Shown here: positions 9,654 through 23,443 of the stretch, one piece after another
Layout of the letters: each line of letters begins with the position of its first letter
Numbering within the stretch: the first letter of the stretch is position 1
Assembly (NCBI RefSeq): GCF_963662255.1
Contig: NW_026912147.1
Location: forward strand, 62,001-126,000
From: Cinclus cinclus
Taxonomy: Eukaryota > Chordata > Aves > Passeriformes > Cinclidae
Length of the DNA stretch: 64,000 nt
Direction: 5' to 3'
Position numbers and translations under genes: made by a program
Notes under the pieces: model-generated
What the model was told of the DNA's origin: nothing
What the model saw: only the letters and a program-made list of their open reading frames with translations
Database searches by the model: none

Positions 9654-11032
9654 AGAGGGGGGAACATTGCAGGACAAATTTCTATGCTGGAACATGATTG
9701 TCTGCGAGACAGCTCTCCGCAGCGCTAGTATTTGGCCAGGCTGAAATCAGCGCCACGGGAAGCCAATCTGACAAGCGGAGTGCAACGAGCGCGGCGATAT
9801 GGGGCCACTTGGCAGGTGGCCGAAGAAAGACGGCTGCCCCGCGAATGGGGTGCCAGAAGGCAAGTTTCAGCAGGGCGTTGCGGGCGAGCTTAATGTGTAG
9901 CCGCAGTTGTTCTAGGCGAGATTGTAGCCGAGAAGCTTTCCGTCTCCATTCACGAGACAAGAAAAGCAGAACGCAATGGTCTAGAGGGTTGAGAAGAAAA
10001 GTGCTCGTAGCGAGCTCGTTGCGGCAGAAGCGAAAGCCAGGAGCAGCGTGCTCGCTGCGAGAAGTAGACGGCGCTTCGCCTCCTTGGGAAGGCAATGGCG
10101 TCTGGGCACGAACGGCAGCCAGCGAAGCTTCAGAACAGCAGGCTGTTCTGCTCAGCGTACGAGCCTGAAGTGAGTGGCAAGGGCTAAGGGGTCAGTTCCA
10201 AGGCATCTAGCTTTCCTGCTAGCAATGCCATTTCTACCCTGCTGTGGAAAACATTGTCCTCTGCCCTTCTCCTCCGAGAGGCAGAGAGCACTTCGGCAGA
10301 CGCAGTGCAGAGGGAAAGGACACATTATCCGAGGGAGCGTGACGCCGCTTAGGCGGGCAAAGCAGAAAGGTGCCGCCCGGCACTGGCTTTGACTCCCTGA
10401 GCTTCCTTGCTAGGACAGCAGCTGCCGAAAGCTGGCAACTAGGCTGCCAGAGTGCAGAATGTCGGCGGTCTGGCACGCCTGCTTGCCGAAAGCCAGGATC
10501 AGCGAGACAGCGTGCTAGGCTCTGTTTCACAGCACCTTGGAGAACACGCACTTGAAGAATGCCGTCTCTCTTCCGCAAAAGCTCTGCCACAGTGAAGGTG
10601 GAAGAAGCAGCCTGTGGCCACGGGCAGAGCTGGTCAACAGCTGCGCCTAACTTTCCCAAGCTGCGAGAGCATTCTCAGCCGAGTTCTGCTTTGACAGAGC
10701 TATTGCTGAACTTTTGCAGTCCCGGAGGCTGCTGAAACCAAGGCTGTGTTCTGCCTCTTCATTCTTGCCTTCCTGTGCTCCAGCGAGAAGTGAAGCTCTG
10801 GCACGGCATTCAGCTTTGCCGCCTCTCTGCACGGAAAGCACTAGACCGAACTAGTGTGCTTCGTGCATGCTCTCTCCTCGCTTTTATGGTCACTGCTCTG
10901 CTTTTTGCTTGGCAGCGTTCCAAGGGTCCACGGCATACCTCTTGCACAGCGAGAGGTGGCCGGCGAGGAATACTTGCTGGCTTAAGTCGTTCCATGCTCA
11001 AGGCATTCATCGGAGCAACACCATGGGGGAAA
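9654..11032 (+). repeat. satellite copy 8
   Basis: Front F1, NG, M1, c810, a897, c917, tail T1, c1294. It resembles copy 7 without that copy's private pair and with c rather than g at r1294. Confidence 0.98.
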
Positions 11033-12411
11033 AGAGGGGGGAACATTGCAGGACAAATTTCTATGCTGGAACATGATTGTCTGCGAGACAGCTCTCCGCG
11101 GCGCTAGTATTTGGCCAGGCTGAAATCAGCGCCAATGGAAGCCAATCTGACAAGCGGAGTACAACGAGCGCGGCGATATGGGGCCACTTGGCAGGTGGCC
11201 GAAGAAAGACGGCCGCCCCGCGAATGTGGTGCCAGAAGGCAAGTTTCAGCAGGGCGTTGCGGGCGAGCTTAATGTGTAGCCGCAGTTGTTCTAGGCGAGA
11301 TTGTAGCCGAGAAGCTTTCCGTCTCCATTCACGAGACAAGAAAAGCAGAACGCAATGGTCTAGAGGGTTGAGAAGAAAAGTGCTCGTAGCGAGCTCGTTG
11401 CGGCAGAAGCGAAAGCCAGGAGCAGCGTGCTCGCTGCGAGAAGTAGACGGCGCTTCGCCTCCTTGGGAAGGAAATCGCGTCTGGGCACGAACGGCAGCCA
11501 GCGAAGCTTCAGAACAGCAGGCTGTTCTGCTCAGCGTACGAGCCTGAAGTGAGTGGCAAGGGCTAAGGGGTCAGTTCCAAGGCATCTAGCTTTCCCGCTA
11601 GCAATGCCATTTCTACCCTGCTGTGGAAAACATTGTCCTCTGCCCTTCTGCTCCGAGAGGCAGAGAGCACCTCGGCAGACGCAGTGCAGAGGGAAAGGAC
11701 ACATTATCCGAGGGAGCGTGACGCCGCTTAGGCGGGCAAAGCAGAAAGGTGCCGCCCGGCACTGGCTTTGACTCCCTGAGCTTCCTTGCTAGGACAGCAG
11801 CTGCCGAAAGCTGGCAACTAGGCTGCCAGAGTGCAGAATGTCGGCGGTCTGGCACGCCTGCTTGCCGAAAGCCAGGATCAGCGAGACAGCGTGCTAGGCT
11901 CTGTTTCACAGCACCTTGGAGAACACGCACTTGAAGAATGCCGTCTCTCTTCCGCAAAAGCTCTGCCACAGTGAAGGTGGAAGAAGCAGCCTGTGGCCAC
12001 GGGCAGAGCTGGTCAACAGCTGCGCCTAACTTTCCCAAGCTGCGAGAGCATTCTCAGCCGAGTTCTGCTTTGACAGAGCTATTGCTGGACTTTTGCAGCC
12101 CCGGAGGCTGCTGAAACCAAGGCTGTGTTCTGCCTCTTCATTCTTGCCTTCCTGTGCTCCAGCGAGAAGTGAAGCTCTGGCACGGCATTCAGCTTTGCCG
12201 CCTCTCTGCACGGAAAGCACTAGACCGAACTAGTGTGCTTCGTGCATGCTCTCTCCTCGCTTTTATGGTCACTGCTCTGCTTTTTGCTTGGCAGCGTTCC
12301 AAGGGTCCACGGCATACCTCTTGCACAGCGAGAGGTGGCCGGCGAGGAATACTTGCTGGCTTAAGTCGTTCCATGCTCAAGGCATTCATCGGAGCAACAC
12401 CATGGGGGAAA
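11033..12411 (+). repeat. satellite copy 9
   Basis: It has g68 (position 11100, shared with copies 26 and 27), front F2, R, middle g618 c639 but t672, c810, a897, c917, g1056 and tail T3. A private t-to-c change at 11596 lies in the loop of the r554-569 inverted repeat. The middle block is a mosaic of M1 and M2. Confidence 0.98.
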
Positions 12412-13790
12412 AGAGGGGGGAACATTGCAGGACAAATTTCTATGCTGGAACATGATTGTCTGCGAGACAGCTCTCCGCAGCGCTAGTATTTGGCCAGGCT
12501 GAAATCAGCGCCACGGGAAGCCAATCTGACAAGCGGAGTGCAACGAGCGCGGCGATATGGGGCCACTTGGCAGGTGGCCGAAGAAAGACGGCTGCCCCGC
12601 GAATGGGGTGCCAGAAGGCAAGTTTCAGCAGGGCGTTGCGGGCGAGCTTAATGTGTAGCCGCAGTTGTTCTAGGCGAGATTGTAGCCGAGAAGCTTTCCG
12701 TCTCCATTCACGAGACAAGAAAAGCAGAACGCAATGGTCTAGAGGGTTGAGAAGAAAAGTGCTCGTAGCGAGCTCGTTGCGGCAGAAGCGAAAGCCAGGA
12801 GCAGCGTGCTCGCTGCGAGAAGTAGACGGCGCTTCGCCTCCTTGGGAAGGCAATGGCGTCTGGGCACGAACGGCAGCCAGCGAAGCTTCAGAACAGCAGG
12901 CTGTTCTGCTCAGCGTACGAGCCTGAAGTGAGTGGCAAGGGCTAAGGGGTCAGTTCCAAGGCATCTAGCTTTCCTGCTAGCAATGCCATTTCTACCCTGC
13001 TGTGGAAAACATTGTCCTCTGCCCTTCTCCTCCGAGAGGCAGAGAGCACTTCGGCAGACGCAGTGCAGAGGGAAAGGACACATTATCCGAGGGAGCGTGA
13101 CGCCGCTTAGGCGGGCAAAGCAGAAAGGTGCCGCCCGGCACTGGCTTTGACTCCCTGAGCTTCCTTGCTAGGACAGCAGCTGCCGAAAGCTGGCAACTAG
13201 GCTGCCAGAGTGCAGAATGTCGGCGGTCTGGCACGCCTGCTTGCCGAAAGCCAGGATCAGCGAGACAGCGTGCTAGGCTCTGTTTCACAGCACCTTGGAG
13301 AACACGCACTTGAAGAATGCCGTCTCTCTTCCGCAAAAGCTCTGCCACAGTGAAGGTGGAAGAAGCAGCCTGTGGCCACGGGCAGAGCTGGTCAACAGCT
13401 GCGCCTAACTTTCCCAAGCTGCGAGAGCATTCTCAGCCGAGTTCTGCTTTGACAGAGCTATTGCTGAACTTTTGCAGCCCCGGAGGCTGCTGAAACCAAG
13501 GCTGTGTTCTGCCTCTTCATTCTTGCCTTCCTGTGCTCCAGCGAGAAGTGAAGCTCTGGCACGGCATTCAGCTTTGCCGCCTCTCTTCACGGAAAGCGCT
13601 AGACCGAACTAGTGTGCTTCGTGCATGCTCTCTCCTCGCTTTTATGGTCACTGCTCTGCTTTTTGCTTGGCAGCGTTCCAAGGGTCCACGGCATACCTCT
13701 TGCACAGCGAGAGGTGGCCGGCGAGGAATACTTGCTGGCTTAAGTCGTTCCATGCTCAAGGCATTCATCGGAGCAACACCATGGGGGAAA
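12412..13790 (+). repeat. satellite copy 10
   Basis: Front F1, NG, M1, c810, a897, c917, tail T2. This is the first copy in the window with the T2 tail, here joined to an F1 front. Confidence 0.98.
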
Positions 13791-15169
13791 AGAGGGGTGA
13801 ACATTGCAGGACAAATTTCTATGCTGGAACATGATTGTCTGCGAGACAGCTCTCCGCAGCGCTAGTATTTGGCCAGGCTGAAATCAGCGCCAATGGAAGC
13901 CAATCTGACAAGCGGAGTACAACGAGCGCGGCGATATGGGGCCACTTGGCAGGTGGCCGAAGAAAGACGGCTGCCCCGCGAATGTGGTGCCAGAAGGCAA
14001 GTTTCAGCAGGGCGTTGCGGGCGAGCTTAATGTGTAGCCGCAGTTGTTCTAGGCGAGATTGTAGCCGAGAAGCTTTCCGTCTCCATTCACGAGACAAGAA
14101 AAGCAGAACGCAATGGTCTAGAGGGTTGAGAAGAAAAGTGCTCGTAGCGAGCTCGTTGCGGCAGAAGCGAAAGCCAGGAGCAGCGTGCTCGCTGCGAGAA
14201 GTAGACGGCGCTTCGCCTCCTTGGGAAGGCAATGGCGTCTGGGCACGAACGGCAGCCAGCGAAGCTTCAGAACAGCAGGCTGTTCTGCTCAGCGTACGAG
14301 CCTGAAGTGAGTGGCAAGGGCTAAGGGGTCAGTTCCAAGGCATCTAGCTTTCCTGCTAGCAATGCCATTTCTACCCTGCTGTGGAAAACATTGTCCTCTG
14401 CCCTTCTCCTCCGAGAGGCAGAGAGCACTTCGGCAGACGCAGTGCAGAGGGAAAGGACACATTATCCGAGGGAGCGTGACGCCGCTTAGGCGGGCAAAGC
14501 AGAAAGGTGCCGCCCGGCACTGGCTTTGACTCCCTGAGCTTCCTTGCTAGGACAGCAGCTGCCGAAAGCTGGCAACTAGGCTGCCAGAGTGCAGAATGTC
14601 GGCGGTCTGGCACGCCTGCTTGCCGAAAGCCAGGATCAGCGAGACAGCGTGCTAGGCTCTGTTTCACAGCACCTTGGAGAACACGCACTTGAAGAATGCC
14701 GTCTCTCTTCCGCAAAAGCTCTGCCACAGTGAAGGTGGAAGAAGCAGCCTGTGGCCACGGGCAGAGCTGGTCAACAGCTGCGCCTAACTTTCCCAAGCTG
14801 CGAGAGCATTCTCAGCCGAGTTCTGCTTTGACAGAGCTATTGCTGAACTTTTGCAGCCCCGGAGGCTGCTGAAACCAAGGCTGTGTTCTGCCTCTTCATT
14901 CTTGCCTTCCTGTGCTCCAGCGAGAAGTGAAGCTCTGGCACGGCATTCAGCTTTGCCGCCTCTCTTCACGGAAAGCGCTAGACCGAACTAGTGTGCTTCG
15001 TGCATGCTCTCTCCTCGCTTTTATGGTCACTGCTCTGCTTTTTGCTTGGCAGCGTTCCAAGGGTCCACGGCATACCTCTTGCACAGCGAGAGGTGGCCGG
15101 CGAGGAATACTTGCTGGCTTAAGTCGTTCCATGCTCAAGGCATTCATCGGAGCAACACCATGGGGGAAA
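13791..15169 (+). repeat. satellite copy 11
   Basis: The front is recombinant: a103 t104 a129 as in F2 but t182 as in F1. It continues with t195, NG, M1, c810, a897, c917 and tail T2. A private g-to-t change at 13798 interrupts the G run at the copy junction. Confidence 0.98.
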
Positions 15170-16548
15170 AGAGGGGGGAACATTGCAGGACAAATTTCTA
15201 TGCTGGAACATGATTGTCTGCGAGACAGCTCTCCGCAGCGCTAGTATTTGGCCAGGCTGAAATCAGCGCCAATGGAAGCCAATCTGACAAGCGGAGTACA
15301 ACGAGCGCGGCGATATGGGGCCACTTGGCAGGTGGCCGAAGAAAGACGGCCGCCCCGCGAATGTGGTGCCAGAAGGCAAGTTTCAGCAGGGCGTTGCGGG
15401 CGAGCTTAATGTGTAGCCGCAGTTGTTCTAGGCGAGATTGTAGCCGAGAAGCTTTCCGTCTCCATTCACGAGACAAGAAAAGCAGAACGCAATGGTCTAG
15501 AGGGTTGAGAAGAAAAGTGCTCGTAGCGAGCTCGTTGCGGCAGAAGCGAAAGCCAGGAGCAGCGTGCTCGCTGCGAGAAGTAGACGGCGCTTCGCCTCCT
15601 TGGGAAGGAAATCGCGTCTGGGCACGAACGGCAGCCAGCGAAGCTTCAGAACAGCAGGCTGTTCTGCTCAGCGTACGAGCCTGAAGTGAGTGGCAAGGGC
15701 TAAGGGGTCAGTTCCAAGGCATCTAGCTTTCCTGCTAGCAATGCCATTTCTACCCTGCTGTGGAAAACATTGTCCTCTGCCCTTCTGCTCCGAGAGGCAG
15801 AGAGCACCTCGGCAGACGCAGTGCAGAGGGAAAGGACACAGTATCCGAGGGAGCGTGACGCCACTTAGGCGGGCAAAGCAGAAAGGTGCCGCCCGGCACT
15901 GGCTTTGACTCCCTGAGCTTCCTTGCTAGGACAGCAGCTGCCGAAAGCTGGCAACTAGGCTGCCAGAGTGCAGAATGTCGGCGGTCTGGCACGCCTGCTT
16001 GCCGAAAGCCAGGATCAGCGAGACAGCGTGCTAGGCTCTGTTTCACAGCACCTTGGAGAACACGCACTTGAAGAATGCCGTCTCTCTTCCGCAAAAGCTC
16101 TGCCACAGTGAAGGTGGAAGAAGCAGCCTGTGGCCACGGGCAGAGCTGGTCAACAGCTGCGCCTAACTTTCCCAAGCTGCGAGAGCATTCTCAGCCGAGT
16201 TCTGCTTTGACAGAGCTATTGCTGAACTTTTGCAGCCCCGGAGGCTGCTGAAACCAAGGCTGTGTTCTGCCTCTTCATTCTTGCCTTCCTGTGCTCCAGC
16301 GAGAAGTGAAGCTCTGGCACGGCATTCAGCTTTGCCGCCTCTCTGCACGGAAAGCACTAGACCGAACTAGTGTGCTTCGTGCATGCTCTCTCCTCGCTTT
16401 TATGGTCACTGCTCTGCTTTTTGCTTGGCAGCGTTCCAAGGGTCCACGGCATACCTCTTGCACAGCGAGAGGTGGCCGGCGAGGAATACTTGCTGGCTTA
16501 AGTCGTTCCATGCTCAAGGCATTCATCGGAGCAACACCATGGGGGAAA
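15170..16548 (+). repeat. satellite copy 12
   Basis: Front F2, R, M2 with a694, c810, a897, c917, tail T3. Together with copies 13 and 14 it forms a triplet resembling copies 36-38. Confidence 0.98.
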
Positions 16549-17927
16549 AGAGGGGGGAACATTGCAGGACAAATTTCTATGCTGGAACATGATTGTCTGC
16601 GAGACAGCTCTCCGCAGCGCTAGTATTTGGCCAGGCTGAAATCAGCGCCACGGGAAGCCAATCTGACAAGCGGAGTGCAACGAGCGCGGCGATATGGGGC
16701 CACTTGGCAGGTGGCCGAAGAAAGACGGCTGCCCCGCGAATGTGGTGCCAGAAGGCAAGTTTCAGCAGGGCGTTGCGGGCGAGCTTAATGTGTAGCCGCA
16801 GTTGTTCTAGGCGAGATTGTAGCCGAGAAGCTTTCCGTCTCCATTCACGAGACAAGAAAAGCAGAACGCAATGGTCTAGAGGGTTGAGAAGAAAAGTGCT
16901 CGTAGCGAGCTCGTTGCGGCAGAAGCGAAAGCCAGGAGCAGCGTGCTCGCTGCGAGAAGTAGACGGCGCTTCGCCTCCTTGGGAAGGAAATCGCGTCTGG
17001 GCACGAACGGCAGCCAGCGAAGCTTCAGAACAGCAGGCTGTTCTGCTCAGCGTACGAGCCTGAAGTGAGTGGCAAGGGCTAAGGGGTCAGTTCCAAGGCA
17101 TCTAGCTTTCCTGCTAGCAATGCCATTTCTACCCTGCTGTGGAAAACATTGTCCTCTGCCCTTCTCCTCCGAGAGGCAGAGAGCACTTCGGCAGACGCAG
17201 TGCAGAGGGAAAGGACACATTATCCGAGGGAGCGTGACGCCGCTTAGGCGGGCAAAGCAGAAAGGTGCCGCCCGGCACTGGCTTTGACTCCCTGAGCTTC
17301 CTTGCTAGGACAGCAGTTGCCGAAAGCTGGCAACTAGGCTGCCAGAGTGCAGAATGTCGGCGGTCTGGCACGCCTGCTTGCCGAAAGCCAGGATCAGCGA
17401 GACAGCGTGCTAGGCTCTGTTTCACAGCACCCTGGAGAACACGCCCTTGAAGAATGCCGTCTCTGTTCCGCAAAAGCTCTGCCACAGTGAAGGTGGAAGA
17501 AGCAGCCTGTGGCCACGGGCAGAGCTGGTCAACAGCTGCGCCTAACTTTCCCAAGCTGCGAGAGCATTCTCAGCCGAGTTCTGCTTTGACAGAGCTAGTG
17601 CTGAACTTTTGCAGTCCCGGAGGCTGCTGAAACCAAGGCTGTGTTCTGCCTCTTCATTCTTGCCTTCCTGTGCTCCAGCGAGAAGTGAAGCTCTGGCACG
17701 GCATTCAGCTTTGCCGCCTCTCTGCACGGAAAGCACTAGACCGAACTAGTGTGCTTCGTGCATGCTCTCTCCTCGCTTTTATGGTCACTGCTCTGCTTTT
17801 TGCTTGGCAGCGTTCCAAGGGTCCACGGCATACCTCTTGCACAGCGAGAGGTGGCCGGCGAGGAATACTTGCTGGCTTAAGTCGTTCCATGCTCAAGGCA
17901 TTCATCGGAGCAACACCATGGGGGAAA
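16549..17927 (+). repeat. satellite copy 13
   Basis: Front F1t, R, M1, c810, c884, c897, g917, g1050, tail T1. A private c-to-t change is at 17317. The c884 plus g1050 combination is also found in copies 35 and 37. Confidence 0.98.
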
Positions 17928-19306
17928 AGAGGGGGGAACATTGCAGGACAAATTTCTATGCTGGAACATGATTGTCTGCGAGACAGCTCTCCGCAGCGCT
18001 AGTATTTGGCCAGGCTGAAATCAGCGCCAATGGAAGCCAATCTGACAAGCGGACTACAACGAGCGCGGCGATATGGGGCCACTTGGCAGGTGGCCGAAGA
18101 AAGACGGCCGCCCCGCGAATGTGGTGCCAGAAGGCAAGTTTCAGCAGGGCGTTGCGGGCGAGCTTAATGTGTAGCCGCAGTTGTTCTAGGCGAGATTGTA
18201 GCCGAGAAGCTTTCCGTCTCCATTCACGAGACAAGAAAAGCAGAACGCAATGGTCTAGAGGGTTGAGAAGAAAAGTGCTCGTAGCGAGCTCGTTGCGGCA
18301 GAAGCGAAAGCCAGGAGCAGCGTGCTCGCTGCGAGAAGTAGACGGCGCTTCGCCTCCTTGGGAAGGCAATGGCGTCTGGGCACGAACGGCAGCCAGCGAA
18401 GCTTCAGAACAGCAGGCTGTTCTGCTCAGCGTACGAGCCTGAAGTGAGTGGCAAGGGCTAAGGGGTCAGTTCCAAGGCATCTAGCTTTCCTGCTAGCAAT
18501 GCCATTTCTACCCTGCTGTGGAAAACATTGTCCTTTGCCCTTCTGCTCCGAGAGGCAGAGAGCACTTCGGCAGACGCAGTGCAGAGGGAAAGGACACATT
18601 ATCCGAGGGAGCGTGACGCCGCTTAGGCGGGCAAAGCAGAAAGGTGCCGCCCGGCACTGGCTTTGACTCCCTGAGCTTCCTTGCTAGGACAGCAGCTGCC
18701 GAAAGCTGGCAACTAGGCTGCCAGAGTGCAGAATGTCGGCGGTCTGGCACGCCTGCTTGCCGAAAGCCAGGATCAGCGAGACAGCGTGCTAGGCTCTGTT
18801 TCACAGCACCCTGGAGAACACGCACTTGAAGAATGCCGTCTCTCTTCCGCAAAAGCTCTGCCACAGTGAAGGTGGAAGAAGCAGCCTGTGGCCACGGGCA
18901 GAGCTGGTCAACAGCTGCGCCTAACTTTCCCAAGCTGCGAGAGCATTCTCAGCCGAGTTCTGCTTTGACAGAGCTATTGCTGAACTTTTGCAGCCCCGGA
19001 GGCTGCTGAAACCAAGGCTGTGTTCTGCCTCTTCATTCTTGCCTTCCTGTGCTCCAGCGAGAAGTGAAGCTCTGGCACGGCATTCAGCTTTGCCGCCTCT
19101 CTGCACGGAAAGCACTAGACCGAACTAGTGTGCTTCGTGCATGCTCTCTCCTCGCTTTTATGGTCACTGCTCTGCTTTTTGCTTGGCAGCGTTCCAAGGG
19201 TCCACGGCATACCTCTTGCACAGCGAGAGGTGGCCGGCGAGGAATACTTGCTGGCTTAAGTCGTTCCATGCTCAAGGCATTCATCGGAGCAACACCATGG
19301 GGGAAA
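17928..19306 (+). repeat. satellite copy 14
   Basis: Front F2 with c127, NG, t608, g618 with t639 and t672, c810, c884, a897, c917, tail T3. The t608 plus c884 pair is shared with copies 38 and 44. The c127 allele is shared with copies 24 and 45. Confidence 0.98.
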
Positions 19307-20685
19307 AGAGGGGGGAACATTGCAGGACAAATTTCTATGCTGGAACATGATTGTCTGCGAGACAGCTCTCCGCAGCGCTAGTATTTGGCCAGGCTGAAAT
19401 CAGCGCCACGGGAAGCCAATCTGACAAGCGGAGTGCAACGAGCGCGGCGATATGGGGCCACTTGGCAGGTGGCCGAAGAAAGACGGCTGCCCCGCGAATG
19501 TGGTGCCAGAAGGCAAGTTTCAGCAGGGCGTTGCGGGCGAGCTTAATGTGTAGCCGCAGTTGTTCTAGGCGAGATTGTAGCCGAGAAGCTTTCCGTCTCC
19601 ATTCACGAGACAAGAAAAGCAGAACGCAATGGTCTAGAGGGTTGAGAAGAAAAGTGCTCGTAGCGAGCTCGTTGCGGCAGAAGCGAAAGCCAGGAGCAGC
19701 GTGCTCGCTGCGAGAAGTAGACGGCGCTTCGCCTCCTTGGGAAGGCAATGGCGTCTGGGCACGAACGGCAGCCAGCGAAGCTTCAGAACAGCAGGCTGTT
19801 CTGCTCAGCGTACGAGCCTGAAGTGAGTGGCAAGGGCTAAGGGGTCAGTTCCAAGGCATCTAGCTTTCCTGCTAGCAATGCCATTTCTACCCTGCTGTGG
19901 AAAACATTGTCCTCTGCCCTTCTCCTCCGAGAGGCAGAGAGCACTTCGGCAGACGCAGTGCAGAGGGAAAGGACACATTATCCGAGGGAGCGTGACGCCG
20001 CTTAGGCGGGCAAAGCAGAAAGGTGCCGCCCGGCACTGGCTTTGACTCCCTGAGCTTCCTTGCTAGGACAGCAGCTGCCGAAAGCTGGCAACTAGGCTGC
20101 CAGAGTGCAGAATGTCGGCGGTCTGGCACGCCTGCTTGCCGAAAGCCAGGATCAGCGAGACAGCGTGCTAGGCTCTGTTTCACAGCACCTTGGAGAACAC
20201 GCACTTGAAGAATGCCGTCTCTGTTCCGCAAAAGCTCTGCCACAGTGAAGGTGGAAGAAGCAGCCTGTGGCCACGGGCAGAGCTGGTCAACAGCTGCGCC
20301 TAACTTTCCCAAGCTGCGAGAGCATTCTCAGCCGAGTTCTGCTTTGACAGAGCTATTGCTGGACTTTTGCAGCCCCGGAGGCTGCTGAAACCAAGGCTGT
20401 GTTCTGCCTCTTCATTCTTGCCTTCCTGTGCTCCAGCGAGAAGTGAAGCTCTGGCACGGCATTCAGCTTTGCCGCCTCTCTTCACGGAAAGCGCTAGACC
20501 GAACTAGTGTGCTTCGTGCATGCTCTCTCCTCGCTTTTATGGTCACTGCTCTGCTTTTTGCTTGGCAGCGTTCCAAGGGTCCACGGCATACCTCTTGCAC
20601 AGCGAGAGGTGGCCGGCGAGGAATACTTGCTGGCTTAAGTCGTTCCATGCTCAAGGCATTCATCGGAGCAACACCATGGGGGAAA
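19307..20685 (+). repeat. satellite copy 15
   Basis: Front F1t, NG, M1, c810, a897, g917, g1056, tail T2. It opens a run of T2-rich copies extending to copy 22. Confidence 0.98.
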
Positions 20686-22064
20686 AGAGGGGGGAACATT
20701 GCAGGACAAATTTCTATGCTGGAACATGATTGTCTGCGAGACAGCTCTCCGCAGCGCTAGTATTTGGCCAGGCTGAAATCAGCGCCACGGGAAGCCAATC
20801 TGACAAGCGGAGTGCAACGAGCGCGGCGATATGGGGCCACTTGGCAGGTGGCCGAAGAAAGACGGCTGCCCCGCGAATGTGGTGCCAGAAGGCAAGTTTC
20901 AGCAGGGCGTTGCGGGCGAGCTTAATGTGTAGCCGCAGTTGTTCTAGGCGAGATTGTAGCCGAGAAGCTTTCCGTCTCCATTCACGAGACAAGAAAAGCA
21001 GAACGCAATGGTCTAGAGGGTTGAGAAGAAAAGTGCTCGTAGCGAGCTCGTTGCGGCAGAAGCGAAAGCCAGGAGCAGCGTGCTCGCTGCGAGAAGTAGA
21101 CGGCGCTTCGCCTCCTTGGGAAAGCAATGGCGTCTGGGCACGAACGGCAGCCAGCGAAGCTTCAGAACAGCAGGCTGTTCTGCTCAGCGTACGAGCCTGA
21201 AGTGAGTGGCAAGGGCTAAGGGGTCAGTTCCAAGGCATCTAGCTTTCCTGCTAGCAATGCCATTTCTACCCTGCTGTGGAAAACATTGTCCTCTGCCCTT
21301 CTCCTCCGAGAGGCAGAGAGCACTTCGGCAGACGCAGTGCAGAGGGAAAGGACACATTATCCGAGGGAGCGTGACGCCGCTTAGGCGGGCAAAGCAGAAA
21401 GGTGCCGCCCGGCACTGGCTTTGACTCCCTGAGCTTCCTTGCTAGGACAGCAGCTGCCGAAAGCTGGCAACTAGGCTGCCAGAGTGCAGAATGTCGGCGG
21501 TCTGGCACGCCTGCTTGCCGAAAGCCAGGATCAGCGAGACAGCGTGCTAGGCTCTGTTTCACAGCACCTTGGAGAACACGCACTTGAAGAATGCCGTCTC
21601 TCTTCCGCAAAAGCTCTGCCACAGTGAAGGTGGAAGAAGCAGCCTGTGGCCACGGGCAGAGCTGGTCAACAGCTGCGCCTAACTTTCCCAAGCTGCGAGA
21701 GCATTCTCAGCCGAGTTCTGCTTTGACAGAGCTATTGCTGGACTTTTGCAGCCCCGGAGGCTGCTGAAACCAAGGCTGTGTTCTGCCTCTTCATTCTTGC
21801 CTTCCTGTGCTCCAGCGAGAAGTGAAGCTCTGGCACGGCATTCAGCTTTGCCGCCTCTCTTCACGGAAAGCGCTAGACCGAACTAGTGTGCTTCGTGCAT
21901 GCTCTCTCCTCGCTTTTATGGTCACTGCTCTGCTTTTTGCTTGGCAGCGTTCCAAGGGTCCACGGCATACCTCTTGCACAGCGAGAGGTGGCCGGCGAGG
22001 AATACTTGCTGGCTTAAGTCGTTCCATGCTCAAGGCATTCATCGGAGCAACACCATGGGGGAAA
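20686..22064 (+). repeat. satellite copy 16
   Basis: Front F1t, S, M1, c810, a897, c917, g1056, tail T2. It matches copy 18 except at r896-897. Confidence 0.98.
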
Positions 22065-23443
22065 AGAGGGGGGAACACTGCAGGACAAATTTCTATGCTG
22101 GAACATGATTGTCTGCGAGACAGCTCTCCGCAGCGCTAGTATTTGGCCAGGCTGAAATCAGCGCCACGGGAAGCCAATCTGACAAGCGGAGTGCAACGAG
22201 CGCGGCGATATGGGGCCACTTGGCAGGTGGCCGAAGAAAGACGGCTGCCCCGCGAATGTGGTGCCAGAAGGCAAGTTTCAGCAGGGCGTTGCGGGCGAGC
22301 TTAATGTGTAGCCGCAGTTGTTCTAGGCGAGATTGTAGCCGAGAAGCTTTCCGTCTCCATTCACGAGACAAGAAAAGCAGAACGCAATGGTCTAGAGGGT
22401 TGAGAAGAAAAGTGCTCGTAGCGAGCTCGTTGCGGCAGAAGCGAAAGCCAGGAGCAGCGTGCTCGCTGCGAGAAGTAGACGGCGCTTCGCCTCCTTGGGA
22501 AGGAAATCGCGTCTGGGCACGAACGGCAGCCAGCGAAGCTTCAGAACAGCAGGCTGTTCTGCTCAGCGTACGAGCCTGAAGTGAGTGGCAAGGGCTAAGG
22601 GGTCAGTTCCAAGGCATCTAGCTTTCCTGCTAGCAATGCCATTTCTACCCTGCTGTGGAAAACATTGTCCTCTGCCCTTCTCCTCCGAGAGGCAGAGAGC
22701 ACTTCGGCAGACGCAGTGCAGAGGGAAAGGACACATTATCCGAGGGAGCGTGACGCCGCTTAGGCGGGCAAAGCAGAAAGGTGCCGCCCGGCACTGGCTT
22801 TGACTCCCTGAGCTTCCTTGCTAGGACAGCAGCTGCCGAAAGCTGGCAACTAGGCTGCCAGAGTGCAGAATGTCGGCGGTCTGGCACGCCTGCTTGCCGA
22901 AAGCCAGGATCAGCGAGACAGCGTGCTAGGCTCTGTTTCACAGCACCTTGGAGAACACGGCCTTGAAGAATGCCGTCTCTGTTCCGCAAAAGCTCTGCCA
23001 CAGTGAAGGTGGAAGAAGCAGCCTGTGGCCACGGGCAGAGCTGGTCAACAGCTGCGCCTAACTTTCCCAAGCTGCGAGAGCATTCTCAGCCGAGTTCTGC
23101 TTTGACAGAGCTATTGCTGAACTTTTGCAGCCCCGGAGGCTGCTGAAACCAAGGCTGTGTTCTGCCTCTTCATTCTTGCCTTCCTGTGCTCCAGCGAGAA
23201 GTGAAGCTCTGGCACGGCATTCAGCTTTGCCGCCTCTCTGCACGGAAAGCACTAGACCGAACTAGTGTGCTTCGTGCATGCTCTCTCCTCGCTTTTATGG
23301 TCACTGCTCTGCTTTTTGCTTGGCAGCGTTCCAAGGGTCCACGGCATACCTCTTGCACAGCGAGAGGTGGCCGGCGAGGAATACTTGCTGGCTTAAGTCG
23401 TTCCATGCTCAAGGCATTCATCGGAGCAACACCATGGGGGAAA
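22065..23443 (+). repeat. satellite copy 17
   Basis: It has c14 (position 22078), front F1t, R, M1, c810, g896, g917, tail T3. Its front half matches copy 19 while its back half differs. Confidence 0.98.
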